Shown in pieces: positions 36,489 to 43,937 of a stretch of DNA of 64,000 nt. This DNA comes from Pseudoselenomonas ruminis (GTDB lineage Bacteria > Bacillota > Negativicutes > Selenomonadales > Selenomonadaceae), in NCBI RefSeq assembly GCF_008271295.1, contig NZ_VTOY01000001.1, forward strand, positions 186,001 to 250,000, given 5' to 3'. The notes under the pieces were generated by a model. The model was not told the origin of the DNA. It worked only from the letters and a program-made list of their open reading frames with translations, and did no database searches. How positions within the stretch are numbered: position 1 is the first letter of the stretch; every line of letters starts with the position of its first letter. A program made the position numbers and the translations under genes.

Positions 36489-36676
36489 ATTCATGCCGAT
36501 TCCTAAAGGATGAAGGTTAAGTTTGTTAGACATTATTTGTTATCCTCGTGGTGCATCCCCAAAAACCATAAGGTATTCCCTCAACATAGTTCTGTAATCA
36601 AACAAATAATTCCCCCAAAAGCAAATAAGACCTTATTCCAAGGCCCAGGATGTTTTCGCATTCTGGGCCTTTTGTT
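36470..36676 (+). ncRNA. Candidate LacI-regulated small RNA with three C-rich motifs
   Basis: A promoter and LacI-type operator are followed by about 200 bases with no credible reading frame and then an intrinsic terminator (36640-36676). Three unstructured C-rich motifs, CATCCCC (36554-36560), ATTCCCTC (36575-36582) and ATTCCCCC (36609-36616), resemble the UCCC seed regions of Gram-positive regulatory RNAs. The only open frame (ATG at 36510) runs through the terminator stem and looks unlike a protein. The inferred role is an RNA made when the fructan/sucrose repressor is released. A non-functional remnant of a lost gene promoter is the main alternative. Confidence 0.58.
36640..36676 (+). terminator. 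Terminator of the candidate small RNA
   Basis: AAGGCCCAG pairs with CTGGGCCTT, extended by four further pairs to a TTTTCG loop and followed by TTTTGTT. Confidence 0.78.
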
Positions 36677-36680
36677 ACAT

Positions 36681-36726
36681 AAAAAAGACCTGCACATAAT
36701 CCATAAGATTATGCGCAGGTCTTTTT
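36681..36726 (-). terminator. Terminator of fba
   Basis: AAAAAAGACCTGC and GCAGGTCTTTTT pair, with an inner ATAATC/GATTAT stem. On the minus strand it ends in a T-run, 28 bases after the fba stop. Confidence 0.88.
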
Positions 36727-36753
36727 GCCTATTAAGCTGCCATCAAGAGCAAA

Positions 36754-37749
36754 TTATTTTGCGTTGATGAGCTCAAGGATTTCCGGTGCACGGCCGTCGG
36801 AACCGAGAACCTCTTTGATCTTGTGCTCAACGAGCTCTTTGATGTAGGAACGGCCATCAGCAACATACTGACGCGGGTCGAAGTGCTCCGGATGAGCCAT
36901 GAAGTGCTCACGGATACCAGCCGTAAGAGCGAGGCGCAGGTCGGAGTCGATGTTGATTTTGCAAACTGCGGATTTAGCAGCCTTGCGGAGCTGATCCTCA
37001 GGAATACCAACAGCATCGTCGAGTTTGCCGCCGTTGTCGTTGATGATTTTGACGTATTTCGGAATAACGGAAGAAGCACCATGGAGAACGATCGGGAACT
37101 CAGGAATCTTCTTCTCGATTTCAGCCAGGATGTCGAAACGGAGCTCAGGCGGTACGAGAACGCCATCAGCATTGCGCGTGCACTGCTCCGGTTTGAATTT
37201 GAATGCGCCATGGGACGTACCAATAGCGATTGCGAGGGAGTCAACGCCAGTCTCTTTGACGAATTCCTCAACCTCTTCCGGCTGCGTGTAAGCTGCCTCG
37301 TGAGCAGCAACCTTTACATCATCCTCGATACCAGCAAGTTTGCCGAGCTCAGCCTCAACGCAAACGCCATGCTCATGAGCGTATGCAACAACTTCCTGCG
37401 TGCGTTTGATGTTCTCTTTGAAGTCATAGTGAGAACCATCGAACATAACGGACGTGAAACCGTCATCGATGCAAGCTTTGCAAGTCTCGAAATCAGCGCC
37501 GTGGTCGAGGTGCAGAGCAACCGGAATGTCGTTGACTTCCAGAGCAGCCTCAACGAGGTGACGGAGATACGGGCCCTTTGCATATTTGCGAGCACCAGCA
37601 GATGCCTGCAGGATAACCGGGGAGTTCAGCTCAGCAGCTGCTTCCGTGATACCCTGTACAATCTCCATGTTGTTGACGTTGAAAGCACCGATAGCGTAAC
37701 CGCCTTCGTAAGCTTTCTTGAACATTTCTTTAGTACCGACTAATGGCAT
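36754..37749 (-). CDS. fba: Class II fructose-1,6-bisphosphate aldolase
   Basis: The 331-residue zinc-dependent aldolase interconverts fructose-1,6-bisphosphate with two triose phosphates. Visible motifs are GAFNVNNMEIVQGI, metal ligands in LHLDHGADFETC, EAELGKLAG, GTSHGAFKF and LHGASSV, plus NIDSDLRLA near the C-terminus. GGGGGT lies upstream of the ATG. It is monocistronic with its own terminator, next to the fructan cluster whose end product it helps metabolise. Confidence 0.97.
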   Translation of the reverse strand: MPLVGTKEMFKKAYEGGYAIGAFNVNNMEIVQGITEAAAELNSPVILQASAGARKYAKGPYLRHLVEAALEVNDIPVALHLDHGADFETCKACIDDGFTSVMFDGSHYDFKENIKRTQEVVAYAHEHGVCVEAELGKLAGIEDDVKVAAHEAAYTQPEEVEEFVKETGVDSLAIAIGTSHGAFKFKPEQCTRNADGVLVPPELRFDILAEIEKKIPEFPIVLHGASSVIPKYVKIINDNGGKLDDAVGIPEDQLRKAAKSAVCKINIDSDLRLALTAGIREHFMAHPEHFDPRQYVADGRSYIKELVEHKIKEVLGSDGRAPEILELINAK

Positions 37750-37801
37750 TTTTCATTACCCCCTAAGTAATTTGTTCATGGAATGAACTTGAACTAGACA
37801 C

Positions 37802-37807
37802 ATTATA
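37802..37807 (-). promoter_or_regulatory. -10 element of fba
   Basis: TATAAT is read on the minus strand about 50 bases before the start codon. No convincing -35 is visible. Confidence 0.55.
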
Positions 37808-37900
37808 TCATAGAAAAGAGTTATGGTGTATACTCCAACAGCAAATTTTTGAAAATTCCTTAAAACTGATACAAAGCAATAGTAAGGTATTAGGTTCTGG

Positions 37901-38779
37901 TCATAAAACCGACACAATCCGGTCCATATCCGATGGCAGTGGCGCGGTGATGACGAGTTTTTCGCCGGTCATCGGATGCGTAAAGCTAAGACGGAAGGCG
38001 TGAAGGGCCTGCCGCGAAATGAGTTCGCAGGTGCCGCCGTAGAGGTCATCGCCAATCAGCGGATGGCCAAGGTGAGCCATGTGGACGCGGATTTGATGCG
38101 TGCGCCCTGTCTCAAGGACCAGATGGACAAGGGAAAGATCGTGATTGGTCTTTACGGTGTCGTAGTGTGTCCGGGCTTCTTTGCCCTCAGGGGCGACTTT
38201 GCGCAGGATGATGCTCGGCAGGGCGCGGGCAATCGGCGCATCGACGGTTCCCGCTGGCGGCGTGAGCTCGCCAGGGATGAGGGCCAGGTATTCGCGGTGA
38301 AACGTCTTGACGCCTTTGGGCGACAGCTTGAACTGGATTTGCGGCTGTTTGGCAATCAGCACGAGGCCGCTGGTTTCGCGGTCGAGGCGGTGAACGGGAT
38401 GGAAGGCATGGGATTCGTTTTGCTTCATATAATGATACAAAACGGCATTGCCAAGTGTTCCGCTGGGCTCCTGGGTCGTTGGATGGACGAGCTGGCCGGC
38501 CGGTTTATTGACAATCATCAGCCATTCATCTTCATAGCGGATGTCAAGGGGGAGGTCTTCGGGTGTGATGTTGCTCGGGCGCACGATATCGTAGGTTACG
38601 ACATCGCCCTCGCGAAGCTCCGTGCGGGCGGCGTTTACGAGCTTCCCGTTGACCTTGAAGGTCCCCGAATGTTTGATTCGTTTCCAAATCGTATTGGATA
38701 TGCCTTGTGTTTGCGTGAGAAAAGCCCTGGCAGGCATAGTTTCCAGGGCTTTTGGCAAGTTCACGATAAGTTTTGTCAT
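37901..38779 (-). CDS. RluA family pseudouridine synthase
   Basis: The 292-residue protein has an N-terminal S4-like segment (GISNTIWKRIKHSGTFKVNG) and the catalytic motif HRLDRETSGLVL with the invariant Asp. LETGRTHQIRVHMAHLGHPLIGDDLYGG completes the RluA/RluD signature. It isomerises uridine in rRNA or tRNA; the exact site is not predictable. It lies 6 bases downstream of uraA, so it is probably co-transcribed with it. Confidence 0.95.
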   Translation of the reverse strand: MTKLIVNLPKALETMPARAFLTQTQGISNTIWKRIKHSGTFKVNGKLVNAARTELREGDVVTYDIVRPSNITPEDLPLDIRYEDEWLMIVNKPAGQLVHPTTQEPSGTLGNAVLYHYMKQNESHAFHPVHRLDRETSGLVLIAKQPQIQFKLSPKGVKTFHREYLALIPGELTPPAGTVDAPIARALPSIILRKVAPEGKEARTHYDTVKTNHDLSLVHLVLETGRTHQIRVHMAHLGHPLIGDDLYGGTCELISRQALHAFRLSFTHPMTGEKLVITAPLPSDMDRIVSVL

Positions 38780-38785
38780 GATTCC

Positions 38786-40042
38786 TTAGTCATTGAAATT
38801 CTCGTGGCGCAGCATGGCGATGAGGCGGAAGGCTACCGAGAGGATGATGGCAACGACGGTTGCCAGGCTCATGCCTTTAAGCGTAACCGTACCAATCGTG
38901 ATGCTGGCGGTGGAGACACCGAGGCCGAGTACGATGGCCGTGAGCATCAGGTTGATTGGTTTGTTGTAGTCGATTTTGCTCTCGGCCAGTACGCGGATAC
39001 CCGATGCGGCAATGACGCCGAACAGCAGCATCGAAACACCGCCCATTACCGGCGTCGGAATGCTCTGGATAATGGCGGCGAGCTTGCCGAGGCACGAAAG
39101 GGCGATGGCAAAGACAGCCGCACCGCCGATGACCCAGGTGGAAAATACTTTGGAAATAGCCAGGACGCCGATGTTTTCGCCATAGGTCGTGTTCGGTGTG
39201 GAGCCAAAGAAACCGGAAATAATGGTCGAAATACCGTTGCCGAAAATTGACCGGTCAAGTCCCGGGTCTTTAGTGAGGTCTGCACCAACGATATTGCCCG
39301 TGACAATCAGATGGCCGACATGCTCGGCGATGACGACAAGTGCCGCTGGCAGGATGATGCAGATGGCATCGAAGTTGAAGACCGGCGTGTAGAACGTCGG
39401 CAGGGCAAACCAGGGGGCTTTTTCGACGAGACTCCAGTCTACAAGACCGCAGAAGGCAGCGAGGATGTAGCCGCCGACAACGCCCAGGAGAATCGGGATG
39501 ATGGCGAGGAAGCCGCGGAAGGCTACCGAGGCAAATACCGTGATGGCAAGCGTGGCGAGCGAGACGAAAATCGTCGTACCGTCAGCCGGTTTATCGCCCG
39601 TGAGGCCGGCCATCGAAGCAGCCGTCGGCATGAGCTCAAGGCCGATGACGGCGACGATGGAGCCCATTGCGGCAGGCGGGAAGATGATATCAATCCATTT
39701 GGTGCCAACGGTACGGACAATCAGGCCGACAAGGCAGAAGACGATACCGACGGCGATAAAACCGCCAAGGGCAGCTTCATAGCTGTACTGGCCGAGTACC
39801 AGGAACACCGGCGAGAGGAACGCAAAGCTCGAACCGAGATAGGCCGGGATGCGGCCTTTGCAGAGCAGCAGATATAGAATCGTGCCGATGCCGTTAAACA
39901 GCAGCACCGTGGCCGGATTCACCTTAAAGAGAATCGGGACCAGCACGGTAGAGCCAAACATGGCGAAAAGATGCTGGAGGGAAAGGGGAATGGTTTCAAG
40001 CAGCGGCAGTTTTTCACTGACGCCAATGGGACGATTGTGCAA
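38786..40042 (-). CDS. uraA: Uracil permease (NCS2 family)
   Basis: The product, about 418 residues, has some 14 membrane helices and NCS2 signatures: PLSLQHLFAMFGSTVLVP at the N-terminus, VIAEHVGHLIVTG and FGSTPNTTYGENIGVLA. It imports uracil with protons. The start is taken as TTG at 40042, preceded by GAAGGAG at 8 bases, because upstream in-frame starts have no ribosome site. No PyrR-type attenuator was recognised in the leader. An exact TTGACCGGTCAA palindrome lies in the frame at 39247. Confidence 0.94.
   Translation of the reverse strand: MHNRPIGVSEKLPLLETIPLSLQHLFAMFGSTVLVPILFKVNPATVLLFNGIGTILYLLLCKGRIPAYLGSSFAFLSPVFLVLGQYSYEAALGGFIAVGIVFCLVGLIVRTVGTKWIDIIFPPAAMGSIVAVIGLELMPTAASMAGLTGDKPADGTTIFVSLATLAITVFASVAFRGFLAIIPILLGVVGGYILAAFCGLVDWSLVEKAPWFALPTFYTPVFNFDAICIILPAALVVIAEHVGHLIVTGNIVGADLTKDPGLDRSIFGNGISTIISGFFGSTPNTTYGENIGVLAISKVFSTWVIGGAAVFAIALSCLGKLAAIIQSIPTPVMGGVSMLLFGVIAASGIRVLAESKIDYNKPINLMLTAIVLGLGVSTASITIGTVTLKGMSLATVVAIILSVAFRLIAMLRHENFND
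39247..39258. repeat. Exact TTGACNNGTCAA palindrome inside uraA
   Basis: TTGACCGGTCAA is a fully self-complementary copy located in coding sequence. Confidence 0.85.
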
Positions 40043-40096
40043 GTGTAACACTCCTTCAAAAACTACTATATAATTATGCCTAAAACAATTTATCAT

Positions 40097-40102
40097 ATTA
40101 TA
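40097..40102 (-). promoter_or_regulatory. -10 element for uraA-rluA
   Basis: TATAAT on the minus strand lies 55 bases before the TTG start. The -35 is poor. Confidence 0.45.
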
Positions 40103-40210
40103 GGACGCGTGTCCACTTTTTGGCGAAAGTTTGAGCGGCGCCTGCACTGGCTGGTTTTAGCATTTTGAAGATAAAAATACAGAAATATCGGCAAATATGT
40201 AACATAAAAA

Positions 40211-40260
40211 CGCGATTGTGTTTATCGCGAACGAACAATTTTACATAAAATCGCGATTTT
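40211..40260. promoter_or_regulatory. TCGCGA-type palindromes upstream of lysC
   Basis: AAAATCGCGATTTT (40247-40260) is a perfect 14-bp palindrome abutting the lysC -35. A second symmetric pair CGCGAT...ATCGCG lies at 40211-40229. Together they look like paired operator sites in the 333-base uraA-lysC divergent region. Confidence 0.55.
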
Positions 40261-40263
40261 TGG

Positions 40264-40292
40264 TAGACATATGATTTTTTTTCTTGTATAAT
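40264..40292 (+). promoter_or_regulatory. lysC promoter
   Basis: TAGACA at 40264-40269, a 17-base spacer and TATAAT at 40287-40292. The leader of about 80 bases is too short for a lysine riboswitch. Confidence 0.75.
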
Positions 40293-40375
40293 ATGATTCG
40301 ATTAAAAAGATTTATAAACCAAAACCGCAGGTATTCCCGCCGGAATGCTGATTGGTTATGTTTAGGGGGAGAATC

Positions 40376-41605
40376 ATGGCGCTTATTGTAAAGAAATTCG
40401 GTGGCAGTTCTGTGGCTACCACGGAAAAAATCCTGAATGTTGCCAAGAGAGTCTTGGGCGAGAAACAGCCCGGTGACAAGATTGTCATGGTTGTATCGGC
40501 CATGGGCGATACGACGGATGACCTCATTGCCTTGGCTGAGGGCATCAACAAAAATCCGTACCAGTACACGCGTGAAATGGACATGTTGCTGACGACGGGC
40601 GAACAGCAGTCGATTGCACTGCTGTCGATGGCGTTCCAGACGCTCGGGCATCCAGCTGTTTCGCTGACCGGTCCGATGGCTGGCATGAAGACGAACTCGG
40701 TACACACCAAGGGGCGTATTGTGGACATTACGCCGGAGCGTGTCCATCAGGAACTCGACAAGGGCAATATCGTTGTCGTAGCTGGCTTCCAGGGCGCCGA
40801 TGAATTCGGCAATCCAGTAACGCTGGGACGCGGCGGTTCCGATACCTCGGCTGTTGCACTGGCTGGTGCCTTGAAGGCTGATACCTGCGAAATCTACACC
40901 GATGTCGATGGTGTCTATTCGGCTGACCCGCGCATTGTCAAAGGGGCCCGCAAGATGAAGGAAATCACCTATCACGAAATGCTCGAGATGGCCCGCTTGG
41001 GTGCTGGCGTCATGCAGCCGCGTTCCGTTGAGATGGGTGAGTATTTCCATATTCCAATTCATGTACGTTCGACTTTTACGACTACGCCTGGCACAATCAT
41101 TAGGGAGGATTATACGATGGAAGATAAAGATTTTGTTATCCGTGGCGTTGCCCACGACGAGAAGGTTGCGAAGATTGCGGTACTTGGTATCCCGAATACG
41201 CCGGGCATTGCCCATGAAATCTTCTCGGCTCTGGCCGATGCCAACATCGATGTCGACATGATTGTCCAGTCAATCCGCAATATCGAGAAAAACGTTACCG
41301 ATATGGTATTCACGGTGGCTGCCAGCGACCTGGCTCAGGCCAAGAAGGTTGTCGATGGCGTTGCCGATAAGCTCAATGCCGTAGCAGTTCTCATCGAAGA
41401 AGATGTAGCCAAGGTTTCCATCGTCGGTGCCGGCATGCTCGGCAACCCGGGCACGGCTTCGCGCATGTTTGGCGCTCTGTCCAAAGTTGGTATCAACATC
41501 GACATCATCAGCACGTCGGAAATCAGCATTTCCTGTCTCGTTAAGGGCTCCCAGCTCAAAGAGGCAGTCAATGCTATTCACGATGAGTTTTTCCCGAATA
41601 AATAA
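40376..41605 (+). CDS. lysC: Aspartate kinase
   Basis: The product, about 409 residues, catalyses the first step of lysine, threonine and methionine synthesis. It begins MALIVKKFGGSSVAT, the aspartokinase signature, with TLGRGGSDTSAVALAGAL and YTDVDGVYSADPRIV in the kinase domain. Two C-terminal ACT domains contain IPNTPGIAHEIFSAL and GAGMLGNPGTASRMFGAL, implying feedback control by amino acids. The ATG at 40376 follows GGGGGAG. It is monocistronic with a strong terminator. Confidence 0.97.
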   Translation: MALIVKKFGGSSVATTEKILNVAKRVLGEKQPGDKIVMVVSAMGDTTDDLIALAEGINKNPYQYTREMDMLLTTGEQQSIALLSMAFQTLGHPAVSLTGPMAGMKTNSVHTKGRIVDITPERVHQELDKGNIVVVAGFQGADEFGNPVTLGRGGSDTSAVALAGALKADTCEIYTDVDGVYSADPRIVKGARKMKEITYHEMLEMARLGAGVMQPRSVEMGEYFHIPIHVRSTFTTTPGTIIREDYTMEDKDFVIRGVAHDEKVAKIAVLGIPNTPGIAHEIFSALADANIDVDMIVQSIRNIEKNVTDMVFTVAASDLAQAKKVVDGVADKLNAVAVLIEEDVAKVSIVGAGMLGNPGTASRMFGALSKVGINIDIISTSEISISCLVKGSQLKEAVNAIHDEFFPNK

Positions 41606-41618
41606 GGCAAGGGAAACG

Positions 41619-41652
41619 AAAAAGCATGTGGGAGATAACCACATGCTTTTTT
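41619..41652 (+). terminator. lysC terminator
   Basis: AAAAGCATGTGG pairs with CCACATGCTTTT, followed by TT. Confidence 0.92.
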
Positions 41653-41663
41653 GCCGCCTCCTT

Positions 41664-41714
41664 TTGACAAGTCAAATTGACCAGTCAGCTTGACAAGTCA
41701 AATTGACCGGTCAA
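41664..41714. repeat. Four-unit 13-bp tandem array of TTGACNNGTCAA palindromes
   Basis: Units start at 41664 (TTGACAAGTCAA), 41677 (TTGACCAGTCAG), 41690 (TTGACAAGTCAA) and 41703 (TTGACCGGTCAA), exactly 13 bases apart. The array ends 5 bases before a TATAAT, so it covers the -35 region of the aminotransferase promoter. Confidence 0.92.
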
Positions 41715-41719
41715 CCGTG

Positions 41720-41725
41720 TATAAT
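41720..41725 (+). promoter_or_regulatory. -10 element of the aminotransferase gene
   Basis: TATAAT lies directly downstream of the 13-bp array. No normal -35 is present at the right distance, so the array proteins may control or replace it. A leader of about 145 bases with local hairpins follows. Confidence 0.6.
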
Positions 41726-41877
41726 GTAAAAATATTGTATACATACACCTGTATCGGTAGACAGGACAGGTAAGAACAGTTATTATATTGTTTGTACGAA
41801 TTATGTTGCTTATTGCGAAAACAAGGCAGCATTAGGATACGAAAGCTTTATGTTAAATGTTTGAAAGGGGATTTCCT

Positions 41878-43122
41878 ATGACGACGAGTATGGCAGCTAC
41901 CCATGCTGCAAGCAAGAGACTGAAAGATGCAATCTTTGGTGCCAGCGCAGCCTGCGCTGAGGCCGCTAAGAAATATGGTGCCGATAAAGTCACCAATGCC
42001 ACGATGGGCGTCATGATGGATGATGAGGGAAAACTTGCGAGCATTCCGACGATGGAGCGCGTTTTCCGTTCCCTTTCGGTTGAAGATTATGTGCGCTATG
42101 CACCGATTCCGGGCCTGCCGGATTACCTCGACGCTGTCATTGACCTGACGTTTGCTGACCAGAAGCCGGAGGGCTATACGGCAGCTATCGCTACGGCTGG
42201 CGGCACGGGTGCTATCCATCACGCCGTTGCCAACTACGCCGAGCGCGGTGACAAAGTGCTGACGTCGGACTGGTTCTGGGGCACGTATAGCGTCATCTGC
42301 AACGAGTGCGGCTGCCAGCTCACGAACTACGCACTGTTTGATGAGAACAACAAATTCAACATCGCCGACTACACGGCTAAAGTCGACGAAATCATGAAGA
42401 CCCAGGACAGCCTGCTCGTTATCATCAACACACCGGCTCACAATCCGACGGGCTTTAGCCTGACGGAAGAGGATTGGGACAAGGTCCTTGACCTCACGAA
42501 GAAATATGCCGCTCAGGGCAAGAAGATGAGCATCCTCGTCGATATCGCCTACATCGATTATGCTGGCGAGAAGAACGAGACGCGCAAGTTCATGAAGAAA
42601 TTCGGCAATCTGCCGGCAAACATCTTCGTTATGTTCGCGTTCTCGATGTCGAAGGGCTACACGGCTTATGGCCAGCGCACGGGCGCACTCGTCGCTGTTT
42701 CCTCAAGCGAAGAAGTCATCACGGAGTTCAAGGAAATCAACAAGTACACGAGCCGTGCTACCTGGTCAAACATCAACCGTGGGGCAATGACTCTCTTAGC
42801 AAAGATTTCGGCGGACAAAGAGACGCTCGCGCAGTTCGAGAAAGAGCGTGACGCATTCTATCAGATGATTCAGGAACGCGGCATGCTGTTCATGAAGGAA
42901 GCCAAAGAGTGCGGCCTCAACGCCCTGCCGTATAAAGGCGGTTTCTTCCTGTCGGTTCCGGCCAAAGATCCGCAGGCAGTCTGCGACAAGCTGCATGATG
43001 ACCTGATTTTTGCTGTACCGCTCAAGATGGGCGTCCGCATCGCCGCTTGCTCCGTATCGGCTGCCAAGATGAAGGGCATCGCTGCCAAAGTTCTTAAAGC
43101 GCTCAAGGCAGTAGAGGGCTGA
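41878..43122 (+). CDS. Class I/II PLP-dependent aminotransferase (aspartate/aromatic type)
   Basis: The product, about 414 residues, is a fold-type I aminotransferase: TAGGTGAIHHAVANY, INTPAHNPTGFSL (carboxylate/PLP contact), VDIAYIDYAG and the Schiff-base Lys259 in FSMSKGYTAYGQRTG. An arginine-containing C-terminal segment (KMGVRIAACSVS) fits substrate carboxylate binding. It probably transfers amino groups between aspartate or aromatic amino acids and 2-oxoglutarate. GAAAGGGG precedes the ATG. It follows lysC but has a separate promoter controlled by the palindrome array. Confidence 0.92.
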   Translation: MTTSMAATHAASKRLKDAIFGASAACAEAAKKYGADKVTNATMGVMMDDEGKLASIPTMERVFRSLSVEDYVRYAPIPGLPDYLDAVIDLTFADQKPEGYTAAIATAGGTGAIHHAVANYAERGDKVLTSDWFWGTYSVICNECGCQLTNYALFDENNKFNIADYTAKVDEIMKTQDSLLVIINTPAHNPTGFSLTEEDWDKVLDLTKKYAAQGKKMSILVDIAYIDYAGEKNETRKFMKKFGNLPANIFVMFAFSMSKGYTAYGQRTGALVAVSSSEEVITEFKEINKYTSRATWSNINRGAMTLLAKISADKETLAQFEKERDAFYQMIQERGMLFMKEAKECGLNALPYKGGFFLSVPAKDPQAVCDKLHDDLIFAVPLKMGVRIAACSVSAAKMKGIAAKVLKALKAVEG

Positions 43123-43169
43123 GACCGCTTACCAGACAAGCTTTCTGCAACGAAATAAAATATTTTCGA

Positions 43170-43212
43170 AAAGGCCATTCCTTTAATATTATAGAAGGGA
43201 ATGGCTTTTTTT
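43170..43212 (+). terminator. Terminator after the aminotransferase gene
   Basis: AAGGCCATTCC pairs with GGAATGGCTTT across an AT-rich loop and is followed by a T-run. Confidence 0.85.
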
Positions 43213-43235
43213 CGGCGTGTGCGGGAAATTATTGG

Positions 43236-43264
43236 TTGAATGACAGGTCAAATGATGATATAGT
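43236..43264 (+). promoter_or_regulatory. Promoter of the DUF47-PiT operon with a palindrome in the spacer
   Basis: TTGAAT at 43236-43241, a 17-base spacer and TATAGT at 43259-43264. ATGACAGGTCAA (43240-43251), one mismatch from TTGACNNGTCAA, occupies the spacer. Confidence 0.6.
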
Positions 43265-43310
43265 TAAACTTGTGTATGTGATATTTCGTTCGGGGAGGAC
43301 TCAGGACAGT

Positions 43311-43937
43311 ATGTTTAAATTCAAAAAGAAAGACAGCGAGTTCTTTGACCTGTTTGTCGACAGCGCCAATTATTTTTATCAGGGCGCTTTGATGATGGAC
43401 GAGGTTATGCTGGATTACAGCAAAGCGGTTGACAAGGTAAAGGAAATCAATGACTTGGAGCATGAAGCCGATAAGGTCAACGACAAGATTATTGATAAAC
43501 TGAATCTGACGTTCATTACGCCAATTGACCGCGAGGACATCTATGCACTGGCAAATGGTCTCGACGATGGCGTGGATTACCTTCAGGGAACCCTGCAGCG
43601 CATTGTGATGTATAGAACCGGCAAGGCAATGAGCGGCGCTGTCAAGATGACGAAACTGCTCATCGAGGCGACGGAACAGACTATCCGGGCCTTCTCGCTG
43701 CTTAAAGACATCCGCAAGAATCAGGCGGCTATCCTGGATGCGACGCATAAAATTGCCCAGATTGAAAGTGAGGGTGACCGCGTTTACCGCCATGAGATCG
43801 CCTATCTCTTCGACAAAGAGAAAGATCCAATCGAGCTTATCAAATGGAAAGACATCCTGGAAAAGCTCGAGGATACGCTGGATCACTGTGAGAAACTATC
43901 TGACATGATCCGGGGAGTGGTAATGAAATATGCATGA
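43311..43937 (+). CDS. DUF47 family PhoU-like protein
   Basis: The product, about 208 residues, is all-helical, with the PhoU-like motif INDLEHEADKVNDKIIDKLN (E-x4-D metal site) and a second half IAQIESEGDRVYRHEIAYLF. DUF47 proteins accompany PiT phosphate carriers and are thought to regulate them. The ATG at 43311 is preferred over an upstream ATG at 43236 because the latter falls inside the promoter. It overlaps the PiT gene by 8 bases, implying coupled translation. Confidence 0.92.
   Translation: MFKFKKKDSEFFDLFVDSANYFYQGALMMDEVMLDYSKAVDKVKEINDLEHEADKVNDKIIDKLNLTFITPIDREDIYALANGLDDGVDYLQGTLQRIVMYRTGKAMSGAVKMTKLLIEATEQTIRAFSLLKDIRKNQAAILDATHKIAQIESEGDRVYRHEIAYLFDKEKDPIELIKWKDILEKLEDTLDHCEKLSDMIRGVVMKYA

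Noticed and set aside
36510-36767. Small protein gene at 36510
   Set aside because: The frame runs through the intrinsic terminator and into the fba terminator, and the peptide has no domain-like composition. A non-coding RNA is more likely.
36823-39250. Long plus-strand frames opposite fba, rluA and uraA
   Set aside because: They are antisense to three clear genes with complete family motifs and show no domains of their own.
40293-40375. Lysine riboswitch before lysC
   Set aside because: Only about 80 bases separate the promoter and start codon, and no five-helix aptamer pattern is present.
41664-41714. CRISPR array at the 13-bp repeats
   Set aside because: Units are 12 bp with a one-base gap and no spacers, and no cas gene is present. 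It is a tandem palindrome array.
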